From Winogradskyella sp. PC-19 (lineage in GTDB: Bacteria; Bacteroidota; Bacteroidia; Flavobacteriales; Flavobacteriaceae): 64,000 nt of DNA. Below the pieces are notes generated by a model that did no database searches, was not told the DNA's origin, and worked only from the letters and a program-made list of their open reading frames with translations. Below, piece after piece: positions 33,829-40,990 of this stretch (position 1 is its first letter; each line of letters begins with the position of its first letter). Location of the stretch: the NCBI RefSeq assembly GCF_002163855.1, contig NZ_CP019332.1, positions 2,211,145 through 2,275,144 of the forward strand, written 5' to 3'. Position numbers and translations under genes: made by a program.

Positions 33829-34256
33829 TTAGTAATTATATATTGATTATTACCCACAAAATCGACCCTGTACGGCAATAAGGTGCAGGGTTCTGGGTTT
33901 TCACCTAACATTTGTCCAGATAAAAGCTCGTATTCGTTAGCATCTTCGCAACCACAAGTTGCAGTAAGTGCATTTACCGAAAGTAAAGAGCAATTAGAAA
34001 ACGCATGATTTGGGTCTGCACCATCCCAAGCCCGAAGTGTTTCGCTGCCTGTTCTAGCAAATATAATTCCACCATTACCTTGACCTTCAAGGCGAACAGA
34101 ATTACCAGTGAATTGTAGTTGGCTAAACTGAGGCAGGTTTAGATTTATTGTAGTATTGACATTGACGTTAAGTAAAAAATTACAATTATTAAGATTGTTA
34201 TTGTTACTACATCCAAAAATTATGACACTTAGAGATAATAATAAGAACTTTTTCAT
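33825..34256 (-). CDS. Degenerate Rieske-like lipoprotein
   Basis: 143 residues with a lipobox (IIFGC, Cys near residue 16). The part after residue 60 follows the Rieske layout (IIFARTGSETLRAWDGADPNHAFSNCSLL, then TCGCEDANEYELLSGQ, then LLPYRV). The two Cys-x-His / Cys-x-x-His cluster ligands are not intact: the second motif reads CGCEDANEYE and no His follows it. It therefore probably cannot hold a [2Fe-2S] cluster and may be structural. Convergent with the receptor, overlapping by 4 nt. Confidence 0.7.
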   Translation of the reverse strand: MKKFLLLSLSVIIFGCSNNNNLNNCNFLLNVNVNTTINLNLPQFSQLQFTGNSVRLEGQGNGGIIFARTGSETLRAWDGADPNHAFSNCSLLSVNALTATCGCEDANEYELLSGQMLGENPEPCTLLPYRVDFVGNNQYIITN

Positions 34257-34322
34257 AGTAGTTTTTTAGTATTTTTCTTTTGCTGCAATTTACAATAATT
34301 CACACATCCGATAAATATTTTA

Positions 34323-34330
34323 TATATTTG
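34323..34330 (+). promoter_or_regulatory. -7 box TATATTTG of greA
   Basis: TAnnTTTG match 75 nt before the greA ATG, giving a leader of about 70 nt that contains a terminator-like hairpin. No clear -33 element. Confidence 0.5.
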
Positions 34331-34360
34331 TATTGTTATCTCGTGGAAGCGGGATTTTTT

Positions 34361-34392
34361 TATGCTGAAACTATTCAGCATATTTTTATTTA
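34361..34392 (+). terminator. Terminator-like hairpin in the greA leader
   Basis: TATGCTGAA (34361-34369) and TTCAGCATA (34374-34382) form a perfect 9-bp stem with a 4-nt loop, followed by TTTTTATTTA. It lies between the greA -7 box and its ATG, so it looks like an attenuator rather than the end of an upstream gene (the upstream gene is on the other strand). Confidence 0.6.
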
Positions 34393-34405
34393 AAACGAAT
34401 GAGTT

Positions 34406-34879
34406 ATGAGTAAAGTATCTTATTATACAGCAGAAGGATTAAAAAAATTAAGAGAAGAGTTAAATCAACTCAAAGATATAGAGCGACCAAAGGCATCGCA
34501 AGCAATTGCTGAAGCAAGAGACAAAGGTGACTTAAGTGAAAATGCCGAATATGATGCAGCCAAAGAAGCTCAAGGCATGTTAGAGATGAAAATTTCTAAA
34601 ATGGAAGAGACTCTTGCTAATGCTCGTGTCATAGATGAATCTCAGTTAGATACTTCTAAAGTTTTAGCATTATCTATTGTAAAGATCAAGAACCAAATCA
34701 ATGGTATGGAAATGACATATACCCTGGTTGCAGAAAGTGAAGCTGATTTGGCATCGGGTAAAATTTCTGTAAATTCTCCAATAGGGAAAGGGCTTTTAGG
34801 TAAGTCTGTTGGCGATGTTGCAGAAATACAAGTGCCTAATGGTATTATAAAGTTTGATATTCTCGAGATATCAAGATAA
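34406..34879 (+). CDS. greA: Transcription elongation factor GreA
   Basis: Reactivates backtracked RNA polymerase by stimulating transcript cleavage through the secondary channel. 157 residues: an N-terminal coiled coil (residues about 5-75) whose tip holds the acidic motif DKGDLSENAEYDAAKE with the two acidic residues needed for cleavage, then the C-terminal FKBP-like domain (NSPIGKGLLGKSVGDVAEI). The length is standard. It is monocistronic, with a terminator after it and an attenuator-like hairpin in the leader. Confidence 0.97.
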   Translation: MSKVSYYTAEGLKKLREELNQLKDIERPKASQAIAEARDKGDLSENAEYDAAKEAQGMLEMKISKMEETLANARVIDESQLDTSKVLALSIVKIKNQINGMEMTYTLVAESEADLASGKISVNSPIGKGLLGKSVGDVAEIQVPNGIIKFDILEISR

Positions 34880-34902
34880 AATAGATTAGAAAAATATTTA
34901 AG

Positions 34903-34935
34903 ATTCCTGTTTATTAAGTTAAACAGGAATTTTTA
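34903..34935 (+). terminator. Terminator of greA
   Basis: ATTCCTGTTTA (34903-34913) pairs with TAAACAGGAAT (34920-34930), followed by TTTTTAT. Confidence 0.85.
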
Positions 34936-34963
34936 TATTTACTAGACTAAAACCCCTAAGATT

Positions 34964-35356
34964 ATGGCGACGATATTCACGAAAATTATTAATGGTGAAA
35001 TCCCATGTTACAAAGTTGCCGAAACAGAAGATTTCTTGGCTTTTTTAGATATAAATCCTAACAGTAAAGGACATACACTTTGTATTCCAAAAAAAGAAGT
35101 CAATAAGATTTTTGACTTAGATAAAGAAACTTACCTAGAGCTTATGGCGTTTTCTCGACGTGTAGCAAAAGCCATAGAAAAAGCTATACCATGTGAGCGC
35201 GTTGGTATGTCAATTATTGGACTAGAAGTGCCACATGTACATGTACATTTAATCCCATTACATACCATGGAAGATGCACGCTTTAAAAATAAGGCAAATT
35301 TAACGGCGGGAGAATTTGATGATACTGCAAAAGTTATTGCAGCAAACATTAGCTAA
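34964..35356 (+). CDS. HIT family (histidine triad) hydrolase
   Basis: Cytoplasmic nucleotide hydrolase/transferase of the Hint branch, acting on nucleoside phosphoramidates or similar. 130 residues with FLDINPNSKGHTLCIPKKE near residue 28 and the histidine triad HVHVHLIPL near residue 93. The C-terminus overlaps the convergent histidine kinase gene by 8 nt. No operon partner. Confidence 0.93.
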   Translation: MATIFTKIINGEIPCYKVAETEDFLAFLDINPNSKGHTLCIPKKEVNKIFDLDKETYLELMAFSRRVAKAIEKAIPCERVGMSIIGLEVPHVHVHLIPLHTMEDARFKNKANLTAGEFDDTAKVIAANIS

Positions 35357-36563
35357 CAGTTTTTAATACTATTTGCATAGTTGTGCCTTTATTTAATTCC
35401 GAAGTAAGCACTTTAACTTTTCCGTTGTGATAGTCTTCAATAATTCGTCTAGACAAGGACAAGCCTAAACCCCAACCTCTTTTTTTTGTTGTAAATCCTG
35501 GGTTAAAAATAGTATTGAATTGACTTTTTGGAATTCCTTTTCCGGTATCAGAAATATTTATAAAAACAAGCCTTTCGCGTTGTGTTAGCTGTAGACTTAG
35601 TTTTCCTTTACCTTTCATAGCGTCAATTGCATTCTTGACTAAGTTTTCAATAGTCCAACCAAAAAGCTGCTCATTAAGTTCTACTTGGATTTCTCGTTCA
35701 GGTATTTCAATATCAAATTCAATAAGCTTAGATGTTCTTGATTGTAAATAGGTTATTGCATTTTTGGTTTCTAATGCAATATCAGCTGTTTTAAGTTCTG
35801 GAACAGAACCAATTTTGCTAAAACGTTCAGTAATGGTTTGCAGTCTATCAACGTCTTTCTCTATTTCAACAATGTAATCTGGATTAATATTTTCAGATTT
35901 TAAAATTTCTGTCCAACCAATTAAAGATGATAATGGCGTACCAATTTGGTGAGCCGTTTCCTTTGCCATACCTGTCCAAAGTTTATTCTGTTCTGCAACT
36001 TTTGAACTGCGGTAAAAGAAATAAACTACTGCTGAAAAAAGTAGAATTATAAGTAATAACGCTAATGGATAATATTTTAGATTATTAAGTAAAGGTGAGG
36101 TTCCATAATAAAGTGTTTGCTTTAAATCATCCATAATTAGTGGTTGATTTTCATTTTTAAATTTTGCTATTAAACGATTTTTATATTTTTCAACATAGTT
36201 GTCATCAATACTGTCGTTATATATTTGAGCGAGTTCGTTTTTTTCAGAAAGTCTAGGTTTTGCAAAAATATTCCTGTGCAAAATGATATTGTTTTCATCA
36301 TCTGCAAGAATCATTGGAGCAGTTATATTGGTTTCTAAAACAATGTAATCAACGACTTTATTGATATTTATATCTTCTTCAGAGCTAGCTAGTTCAGTCG
36401 CATATTCGGAATAAGCAATTGTCCAGCTTTTCATTTTAGAGCGTTCTTCAGACTTAAAATGCTGAAAGAACACATATGTATTCCAAAGGATTAAGGAAAC
36501 TATGATAAAAGAAGAAATAATTATAATCCAACGGATTACATTTCGGTTCAGGTTAATACGCAT
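35349..36563 (-). CDS. Orphan sensor histidine kinase
   Basis: 404 residues. TM1 (about 12-34) and TM2 (about 161-183) enclose a periplasmic sensor region of about 125 residues without a recognised domain. The dimerisation/phosphoacceptor box is AHQIGTPLSSLIGW (His near residue 208), followed by the ATP-binding N box (NLVKNAIDAM), G1 (DTGKGIP) and G2 (GWGLGLSL). No response regulator lies beside it, so its partner must be elsewhere. The QIGTPLSS H-box variant is common in Bacteroidota kinases. Confidence 0.9.
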   Translation of the reverse strand: MRINLNRNVIRWIIIISSFIIVSLILWNTYVFFQHFKSEERSKMKSWTIAYSEYATELASSEEDININKVVDYIVLETNITAPMILADDENNIILHRNIFAKPRLSEKNELAQIYNDSIDDNYVEKYKNRLIAKFKNENQPLIMDDLKQTLYYGTSPLLNNLKYYPLALLLIILLFSAVVYFFYRSSKVAEQNKLWTGMAKETAHQIGTPLSSLIGWTEILKSENINPDYIVEIEKDVDRLQTITERFSKIGSVPELKTADIALETKNAITYLQSRTSKLIEFDIEIPEREIQVELNEQLFGWTIENLVKNAIDAMKGKGKLSLQLTQRERLVFINISDTGKGIPKSQFNTIFNPGFTTKKRGWGLGLSLSRRIIEDYHNGKVKVLTSELNKGTTMQIVLKTVS

Positions 36564-36751
36564 TAATCGTTTAGTTATCGGTTTTTAAATATAATGTAAA
36601 TCTTATAAAAATATTGTCTCAATCGTATTGCAATTTATCGGTTAATATTTATTGTTTATGGTGGTCAGATGCTCTTTGCTATTAAGACTATTGCGATATA
36701 TGATAAAAAAGTTAACATGCGCGTTTCGTTTTAATACTTTGACAATATGGT

Positions 36752-36759
36752 TATCTTTG
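36752..36759 (+). promoter_or_regulatory. -7 box TATCTTTG of the flavin reductase gene
   Basis: Perfect TATCTTTG 17 nt before the ATG at 36777. It overlaps an in-frame upstream ATG at 36747, which argues that the later ATG is the real start. Confidence 0.6.
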
Positions 36760-36776
36760 GTAAAAACGAAAAATAT

Positions 36777-37640
36777 ATGGTATCGTACCAACCAAAAGAC
36801 CTTACAACGGCTAAGCTGCATAGTTATTTACTAAGCGCAGTTGCTCCAAGACCAATTGCTTTTGCGAGTACAATTGACGAGCAGGGTAATCCTAATTTAT
36901 CACCATTTAGTTATTTTAATGTATTTAGCACCAATCCGCCGATTTTAATTTTTTCGCCAGCAAGACGTGTACGAGATAATACAACCAAGCATACTTTAGA
37001 AAATGCTGAAGTTGTAAAAGAAGTAGTTATTAACACGGTTAATTACGATATAGTTCAACAAATGTCATTGAGTTCTACCGAGTATCCTGAAGCTGTTAAT
37101 GAGTTTGAAAAATCAGGTTTGACGATGTTAAAGTCAGATTTTGTAAAACCATTTAGAGTTGCAGAATCACCAATACAGATTGAATGTAAAGTCAATGAGA
37201 TTGTAAAACTAGGTACTGAAGGTGGTGCAGGAAATTTGATTATTTGCGAGGTTTTAAAAATCCATATGTCTGATAATATCTTAGATGAAAATGGCGTTGT
37301 TAATCAAGAAAAATTAGATTTAGTTGCTCGTGCTGGTGGTAGTTATTACAGTAGAGCAAGAGATGGTTTTTTCGAAATTCCAAAACCATTATCGACTTTA
37401 GGAATAGGTGTTGATATGTTACCCGAATTTGTTAGAAAAAGTTCAATTTTAACAGGAAATGATTTAGGAATTTTAGGTAATTTAGCAGCTTTTCCAAGTG
37501 AAGCTGAAATAGATAACTATTTAAACACTACAGGAAAGTCAAACAGTCAATTAGAAGCTGAAAAAAAAGCTAAAGCACTAGTTGAAGCAAACCAACCAAA
37601 TGAAGCATTAATTGTGCTTTTGGCAAATGATAAAAACTAA
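36777..37640 (+). CDS. Flavin reductase-like domain protein
   Basis: 287 residues from the ATG at 36777 (MVSYQPKDLTTAKLH); the longer frame from 36747 is rejected because a -7 box lies inside it. FMN-binding split barrel with SAVAPRPIAFASTID near residue 19, NLSPFSYFNVFS near 40 and PPILIFSPARR. Such proteins reduce or carry FMN; family members include flavin reductases and flavoredoxins. The C-terminal 70 residues are Ala/Glu/Lys-rich and probably helical. Followed after 21 nt by the DUF3127 gene. Confidence 0.85.
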   Translation: MVSYQPKDLTTAKLHSYLLSAVAPRPIAFASTIDEQGNPNLSPFSYFNVFSTNPPILIFSPARRVRDNTTKHTLENAEVVKEVVINTVNYDIVQQMSLSSTEYPEAVNEFEKSGLTMLKSDFVKPFRVAESPIQIECKVNEIVKLGTEGGAGNLIICEVLKIHMSDNILDENGVVNQEKLDLVARAGGSYYSRARDGFFEIPKPLSTLGIGVDMLPEFVRKSSILTGNDLGILGNLAAFPSEAEIDNYLNTTGKSNSQLEAEKKAKALVEANQPNEALIVLLANDKN

Positions 37641-37661
37641 ATAATATCAATAATTAATACA

Positions 37662-38039
37662 ATGGAAGTACAAGGAAGAATTAAGGTGATTGGCGAAACT
37701 CAAACCTTCGGTAGCAATGGTTTTAGAAAACGTGAGCTTGTAGTAACAACAGAAGAACAATATCCACAACACATTATGGTGGAGTTTGTACAAGACAAAA
37801 CAGACTTATTAAACAACTACCAAGTTGGGCAACAAGTAAAAGTAAATATCAACTTGAGAGGTCGTGAGTGGACAAATCCACAAGGAGAAGTTAAGTATTT
37901 TAACTCAATTCAAGGATGGAGAATTGAAGCTGCGCAAACAGAAGCTCCTAGTGGCGACATGCCTCCAGTAGCACCAGCAGCAGCTTTTGAGCCAGCTAAA
38001 GATTTAAATACTGAAGACCATGATGATTTACCTTTTTAA
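37662..38039 (+). CDS. DUF3127 OB-fold protein with SSB-like acidic tail
   Basis: 125 residues. Residues about 1-90 form a small beta-rich domain (VQGRIKVIGETQTFG, RKRELVVTTEEQYPQHIMVEF, NYQVGQQVKVNINLRGREW), the DUF3127 family of Bacteroidota, predicted OB fold. A flexible Pro/Ala-rich linker leads to the C-terminus TEDHDDLPF, which closely resembles the DDDIPF tip of single-stranded DNA-binding protein. In SSB that tip recruits repair and replication proteins; here this is inference. Shares a transcript with the flavin reductase gene and is followed by a strong terminator. Confidence 0.8.
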   Translation: MEVQGRIKVIGETQTFGSNGFRKRELVVTTEEQYPQHIMVEFVQDKTDLLNNYQVGQQVKVNINLRGREWTNPQGEVKYFNSIQGWRIEAAQTEAPSGDMPPVAPAAAFEPAKDLNTEDHDDLPF

Positions 38040-38054
38040 TTAAGTTTTAAAACT

Positions 38055-38088
38055 AAAAAAAGAGCCCGTTTTAAACGGGCTCTTTTTT
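38055..38088 (+). terminator. Strong intrinsic terminator after DUF3127
   Basis: AAAAAAGAGCCCGTTT and AAACGGGCTCTTTTTT form a near-perfect 16-bp stem with T-tract; symmetric enough to work in both directions. Confidence 0.95.
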
Positions 38089-38094
38089 GTTATA

Positions 38095-38126
38095 ATAAAA
38101 AAGTCCCGATTAATAAATCAGGACTT
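38095..38126 (-). terminator. Minus-strand terminator with no gene in front of it
   Basis: AAGTCC-C-GATT (38101-38111) pairs with AATC-A-GGACTT (38115-38126). A T-tract (TTTTTTATTATA) exists only on the minus strand. No annotated minus-strand gene lies between 38127 and the plus-strand aat, so it implies an unannotated minus transcript there. Confidence 0.6.
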
Positions 38127-38191
38127 AATGTTGTGGTTTTAGGTTTACCTTTACGAACAAACTCAAAAAAAAGCAATGATGAACAAAATTC

Positions 38192-38289
38192 GTAACATAA
38201 AGGTTACATCAAATATGAGAAAAAAAGCTAATTTTCCAAAGCTAATCCTTTGATTTAACACTGTTAAGCTTAACTACAACGTTGTAGTT
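38192..38289. promoter_or_regulatory. Cluster of palindromes upstream of aat
   Basis: Three inverted repeats: GTAAC/GTTAC (38192-38207), the 12-bp perfect palindrome GTTAAGCTTAAC (38263-38274) and the 18-bp perfect palindrome AACTACAACGTTGTAGTT (38272-38289). The last ends 10 nt before the aat ATG. A TAGCTTTG box for the minus strand lies at 38237-38244. They may be operators for aat or parts of a minus-strand small RNA gene. Confidence 0.45.
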
Positions 38290-38299
38290 GATTAAAAAA

Positions 38300-38929
38300 A
38301 TGTATTTCTTAAACGATAAAATAGAATTTCCACAGGTTTCAGAAGCATCATCCGAAGGCTTATTAGCTATAGGCGGTGATTTATCACCAGAAAGATTACT
38401 ACATGCTTATAAAAATGGAATTTTTCCTTGGTTTGAAGATGACGAGCCTTTATTATGGTGGTCGCCAGACCCAAGGTTTGTTATTTTTCCTGACGAACTA
38501 AAGATATCAAAGAGTATGAAGCAACTCTTTAATAAAAATAAGTTTACGACTACTGTTAATCAAGATTTTAAAGCAGTAATTACAAATTGTTCTCAGGTAT
38601 ATCGAGAAGGTCAAAAGGGGACTTGGATAACTGATAACATGATAAAAGCTTACACAAATCTACACGAGCTAGGATATGCTATATCTGTAGAAGTATGGGA
38701 AGGCACTGAATTGGTTGGTGGTCTTTATGGTGTAGATATTGGTAATAAAGTATTTTGTGGAGAAAGTATGTTTGCAAAGGTTAGTAACGCTAGTAAATAT
38801 GGATTTATTGAATTTATAAAAAACTCCAATTATCAATTAATCGATTGCCAATTGCACACCAATCATCTTGAAAGTTTGGGTGGCAAAGATATTTCTAGAG
38901 ATGAGTTTTTAAAGTATTTACAATTGTAA
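38300..38929 (+). CDS. aat: Leucyl/phenylalanyl-tRNA--protein transferase
   Basis: Adds Leu or Phe from aminoacyl-tRNA to N-terminal Arg/Lys of proteins, marking them for ClpAP (N-degron pathway). I use the ATG at 38300 (MYFLNDKIEFPQVSEAS), 209 residues; an in-frame TTG 12 nt earlier is unlikely. Family blocks: GLLAIGGDLSPERLL near residue 23, GIFPWFEDDEPLLWWSPDPRFV near 40, GTWITDNM near 108, GGLYGVDIGNKVFCGESMF near 140. Convergent with tag, 2 nt apart. Confidence 0.95.
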   Translation: MYFLNDKIEFPQVSEASSEGLLAIGGDLSPERLLHAYKNGIFPWFEDDEPLLWWSPDPRFVIFPDELKISKSMKQLFNKNKFTTTVNQDFKAVITNCSQVYREGQKGTWITDNMIKAYTNLHELGYAISVEVWEGTELVGGLYGVDIGNKVFCGESMFAKVSNASKYGFIEFIKNSNYQLIDCQLHTNHLESLGGKDISRDEFLKYLQL

Positions 38930-38931
38930 GT

Positions 38932-39495
38932 TTAGACTTCATTGTACCTAAAACAGTTAATCTCATGATCGTTAACCATTCCTGTAGCTTGCATGTGAGC
39001 ATAAACCACTGTCGAGCCCACAAATTTAAATCCACGTTTTTTTAAATCTTTACTCAACGCATCACTCAAAGGTGTATTCGCTGGCGCATATTTGTAATTT
39101 TTAAAGCTGTTTTTGATAGGTTTGCCATCAACGAAATTCCAAATGTATTTTGAAAATGAACCAAATTCTTCCTGAACTTTTATAAACGCTTTTGCATTAG
39201 AAACTGTAGCATTTACTTTTAATTTATTTCTAATAATTCCTGTATCTTGAAGTAAATCTGCAATTTTATCTTCGTCATAGTTGGCTATTTTATTGTAATC
39301 AAAATAATCAAAAGCCTTTCTAAAGTTTTCTCGCTTGCGTAAAATGGTAATCCAACTTAATCCAGCTTGGAAAGTTTCTAGAATTAAAAATTCAAACAAC
39401 TGATGATCATCATAAACGGGAATACCCCATTCTAAATCGTGATACGCTTCATAAAGTGTATCGCCAACGCACCAACCACATTTGTGTTTTTTCAT
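38932..39495 (-). CDS. tag: DNA-3-methyladenine glycosylase I
   Basis: Removes 3-methyladenine from alkylated DNA. 187 residues with the helix-hairpin-helix glycosylase fold and the zinc-binding pattern of the family: N-terminal KCGWCVGD, YHDLEWGIPVYDD (near residue 20), LILETFQAGLSWITILRKRENFRKAFD, and C-terminal HMQATGMVNDHEINCFRY with the last Cys/His ligands. Length and motifs are standard. Divergent from the thioredoxin-like gene. Confidence 0.95.
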   Translation of the reverse strand: MKKHKCGWCVGDTLYEAYHDLEWGIPVYDDHQLFEFLILETFQAGLSWITILRKRENFRKAFDYFDYNKIANYDEDKIADLLQDTGIIRNKLKVNATVSNAKAFIKVQEEFGSFSKYIWNFVDGKPIKNSFKNYKYAPANTPLSDALSKDLKKRGFKFVGSTVVYAHMQATGMVNDHEINCFRYNEV

Positions 39496-39563
39496 AATTG
39501 TAAGCTTTTGTGAATTATACTACTAATGTAACAACTGTTGCATTATTTTAGGCAATAGAACCT

Positions 39564-39571
39564 TAATTTTG
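39564..39571 (+). promoter_or_regulatory. -7 box TAATTTTG, 4 nt before an ATG
   Basis: TAATTTTG followed by TAGT and the ATG at 39576. TTG at 39538-39540 gives a 23-nt spacer. The predicted start coincides with the A of the ATG, i.e. a leaderless transcript. Confidence 0.55.
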
Positions 39572-39575
39572 TAGT

Positions 39576-40193
39576 ATGGAAACTTTACAAATAAATATGA
39601 TAAACGATATAATCGCTTCTAGCTTAGAAAAAAGTATGTCTTATGACCAGTATAGAGATTTGGTGAATGAGCTAACCGAAAATAACTCGACCACAGGTTC
39701 AGAAAAGACAGAAGCCTTAGCAAATTACACAGCATTAAATAATAGGCGAATGAAACGTTGGGATAAAACGGTAAAAGTATCTGATGATACCAAAGCTACC
39801 GTCCAAAATTCTAAAAAAAACCTAACATGGTTGGTGCTTACCGAAAGTTGGTGTGGTGATGCAGCGCATATCATTCCAGTAATAAATAAGGTTGCAGAAC
39901 TCAATAAAAATATCGATTACAGAATTGTACTTCGTGATAAGAATGAAGCCTTGATGAATGAATTTTTAACCAATGGCGGAAAATCAATCCCAAAGCTTAT
40001 AATGATTGATAACGATACTAAAAAGGTTGAAAATACATTTGGACCAAGACCATCTGTAGCTACACAATTAGTAAACGATTATAAGGCACGCCATGGAAAA
40101 TTGACACCAGAGTTTAAAGAAGATTTACAACGTTGGTATAATAAAGATAAAGGGCAATCTGTTATTGAAGATTTGCTTAAGGTTTTAGCTTAG
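39576..40193 (+). CDS. Thioredoxin-fold protein lacking the second active-site Cys
   Basis: 205 residues. The central domain is thioredoxin-like with the active-site-position motif ESWCGDAAHIIPV (near residue 92) and the cis-Pro loop SIPKLIMID (near 135). The motif is WCGDA instead of CxxC, so it cannot be a classical disulfide reductase. Such WCGDA proteins are frequent in Bacteroidota; function unknown. The 3' end overlaps the convergent TonB-like gene by 4 nt. Probably translated from a leaderless mRNA. Confidence 0.85.
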   Translation: METLQINMINDIIASSLEKSMSYDQYRDLVNELTENNSTTGSEKTEALANYTALNNRRMKRWDKTVKVSDDTKATVQNSKKNLTWLVLTESWCGDAAHIIPVINKVAELNKNIDYRIVLRDKNEALMNEFLTNGGKSIPKLIMIDNDTKKVENTFGPRPSVATQLVNDYKARHGKLTPEFKEDLQRWYNKDKGQSVIEDLLKVLA

Positions 40194-40918
40194 TTTTTTC
40201 CTTTAAAATAGAAGGTTATCGAACCTATTTGGTCGGTACGGTTTGACGTATTAAATCGTACCGATTTTGCATATGCTATAGCATGTTCAATTAAACATTC
40301 GTTATTACTATTTGACGAACCATTAATATAGGCCTCAAAAACATTACCTGTATTATCTACTTTAATGTTTACAATTATTTTTCCTGAAGTTTCGCACAAA
40401 TATCTTGGCGTATCATAGCTCAAAAGTCTGCGGTCTTTTAACGAATAGCTTAGTGTACTTCCACCTTTAGCGTGCTCGGCAATGCCGTTTTGCTTTTTGT
40501 CTAATAAATCTTGAAGCTTTTTATAAGATTTGGTATCTTTTTGTTTTAATGCATAAGCTTCATTAGTTCTGTATTCAGAATTAGTTACTGTTTCTATTTC
40601 TTCTCTCTCAGCTTTATTTTCTTCAAGACGCTTTGTGGTTTTTTCAAAATCGTCTGCGCTTATAGTTTTAAAGTTCTTCATGAGTTTTTTGTACTCTTGG
40701 TCTTCATTAAAAGCTTTGTTAGTAGTAGGTGATTTTAAATCTTGAATTTCCTCAAGTTCTTTCTGAATGTCTTCCTCGGTTTTAGGTTCTATTTCGTAAA
40801 ACGTTTCTGCAATTGCATCTTTAGTATTTGTGAGTTGAATACTAAACATACCAAACGCAACAATACCTGTGATAAGGCTTGTTATAATTAGCGCTTTGTA
40901 TTTTTCTATGTAATGCAT
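40190..40918 (-). CDS. TonB-like periplasmic protein
   Basis: 242 residues. One N-terminal membrane anchor (about 9-30), a Glu/Lys-rich helical linker (40-150) and a C-terminal domain with a TonB-like strand pattern (GKIIVNIKVDNTGNVFEAYINGSS, ending GSITFYFKGKN). TonB itself has a Pro-rich linker, absent here, so this is a TonB-C-like protein whose energy-transducing role is unproven. A perfect palindrome (ATATACGTATAT) lies 35 nt upstream of the ATG. Confidence 0.75.
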   Translation of the reverse strand: MHYIEKYKALIITSLITGIVAFGMFSIQLTNTKDAIAETFYEIEPKTEEDIQKELEEIQDLKSPTTNKAFNEDQEYKKLMKNFKTISADDFEKTTKRLEENKAEREEIETVTNSEYRTNEAYALKQKDTKSYKKLQDLLDKKQNGIAEHAKGGSTLSYSLKDRRLLSYDTPRYLCETSGKIIVNIKVDNTGNVFEAYINGSSNSNNECLIEHAIAYAKSVRFNTSNRTDQIGSITFYFKGKN

Positions 40919-40952
40919 TTAGTTTGTTTAGGACAAAAATCATACCTAATTG

Positions 40953-40964
40953 ATATACGTATAT
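40953..40964. promoter_or_regulatory. 12-bp perfect palindrome ATATACGTATAT upstream of the TonB-like gene
   Basis: Perfect palindrome 35 nt before the start codon. Its core TATACGTATA also occurs at 831-840 in front of the first lipoprotein gene. Confidence 0.4.
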
Positions 40965-40990
40965 AGTATGAAAAAGGATTAGTAAAAGGT

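Noticed and set aside
36747-36776. Longer start of the flavin reductase gene
   Set aside because: A perfect TATCTTTG box lies inside this stretch, so it is not translated.
36652-36834. Small plus-strand gene between the histidine kinase and flavin reductase genes
   Set aside because: Overlaps the flavin reductase gene and its -7 box, no family resemblance.
38127-38200. 24-codon hydrophobic small protein on the minus strand in front of the orphan terminator
   Set aside because: Recounting shows a run of eight A at 38165-38172, which puts a stop after 11 codons (MLRILFIIAFF). Only an indel or slippage would open the longer frame.
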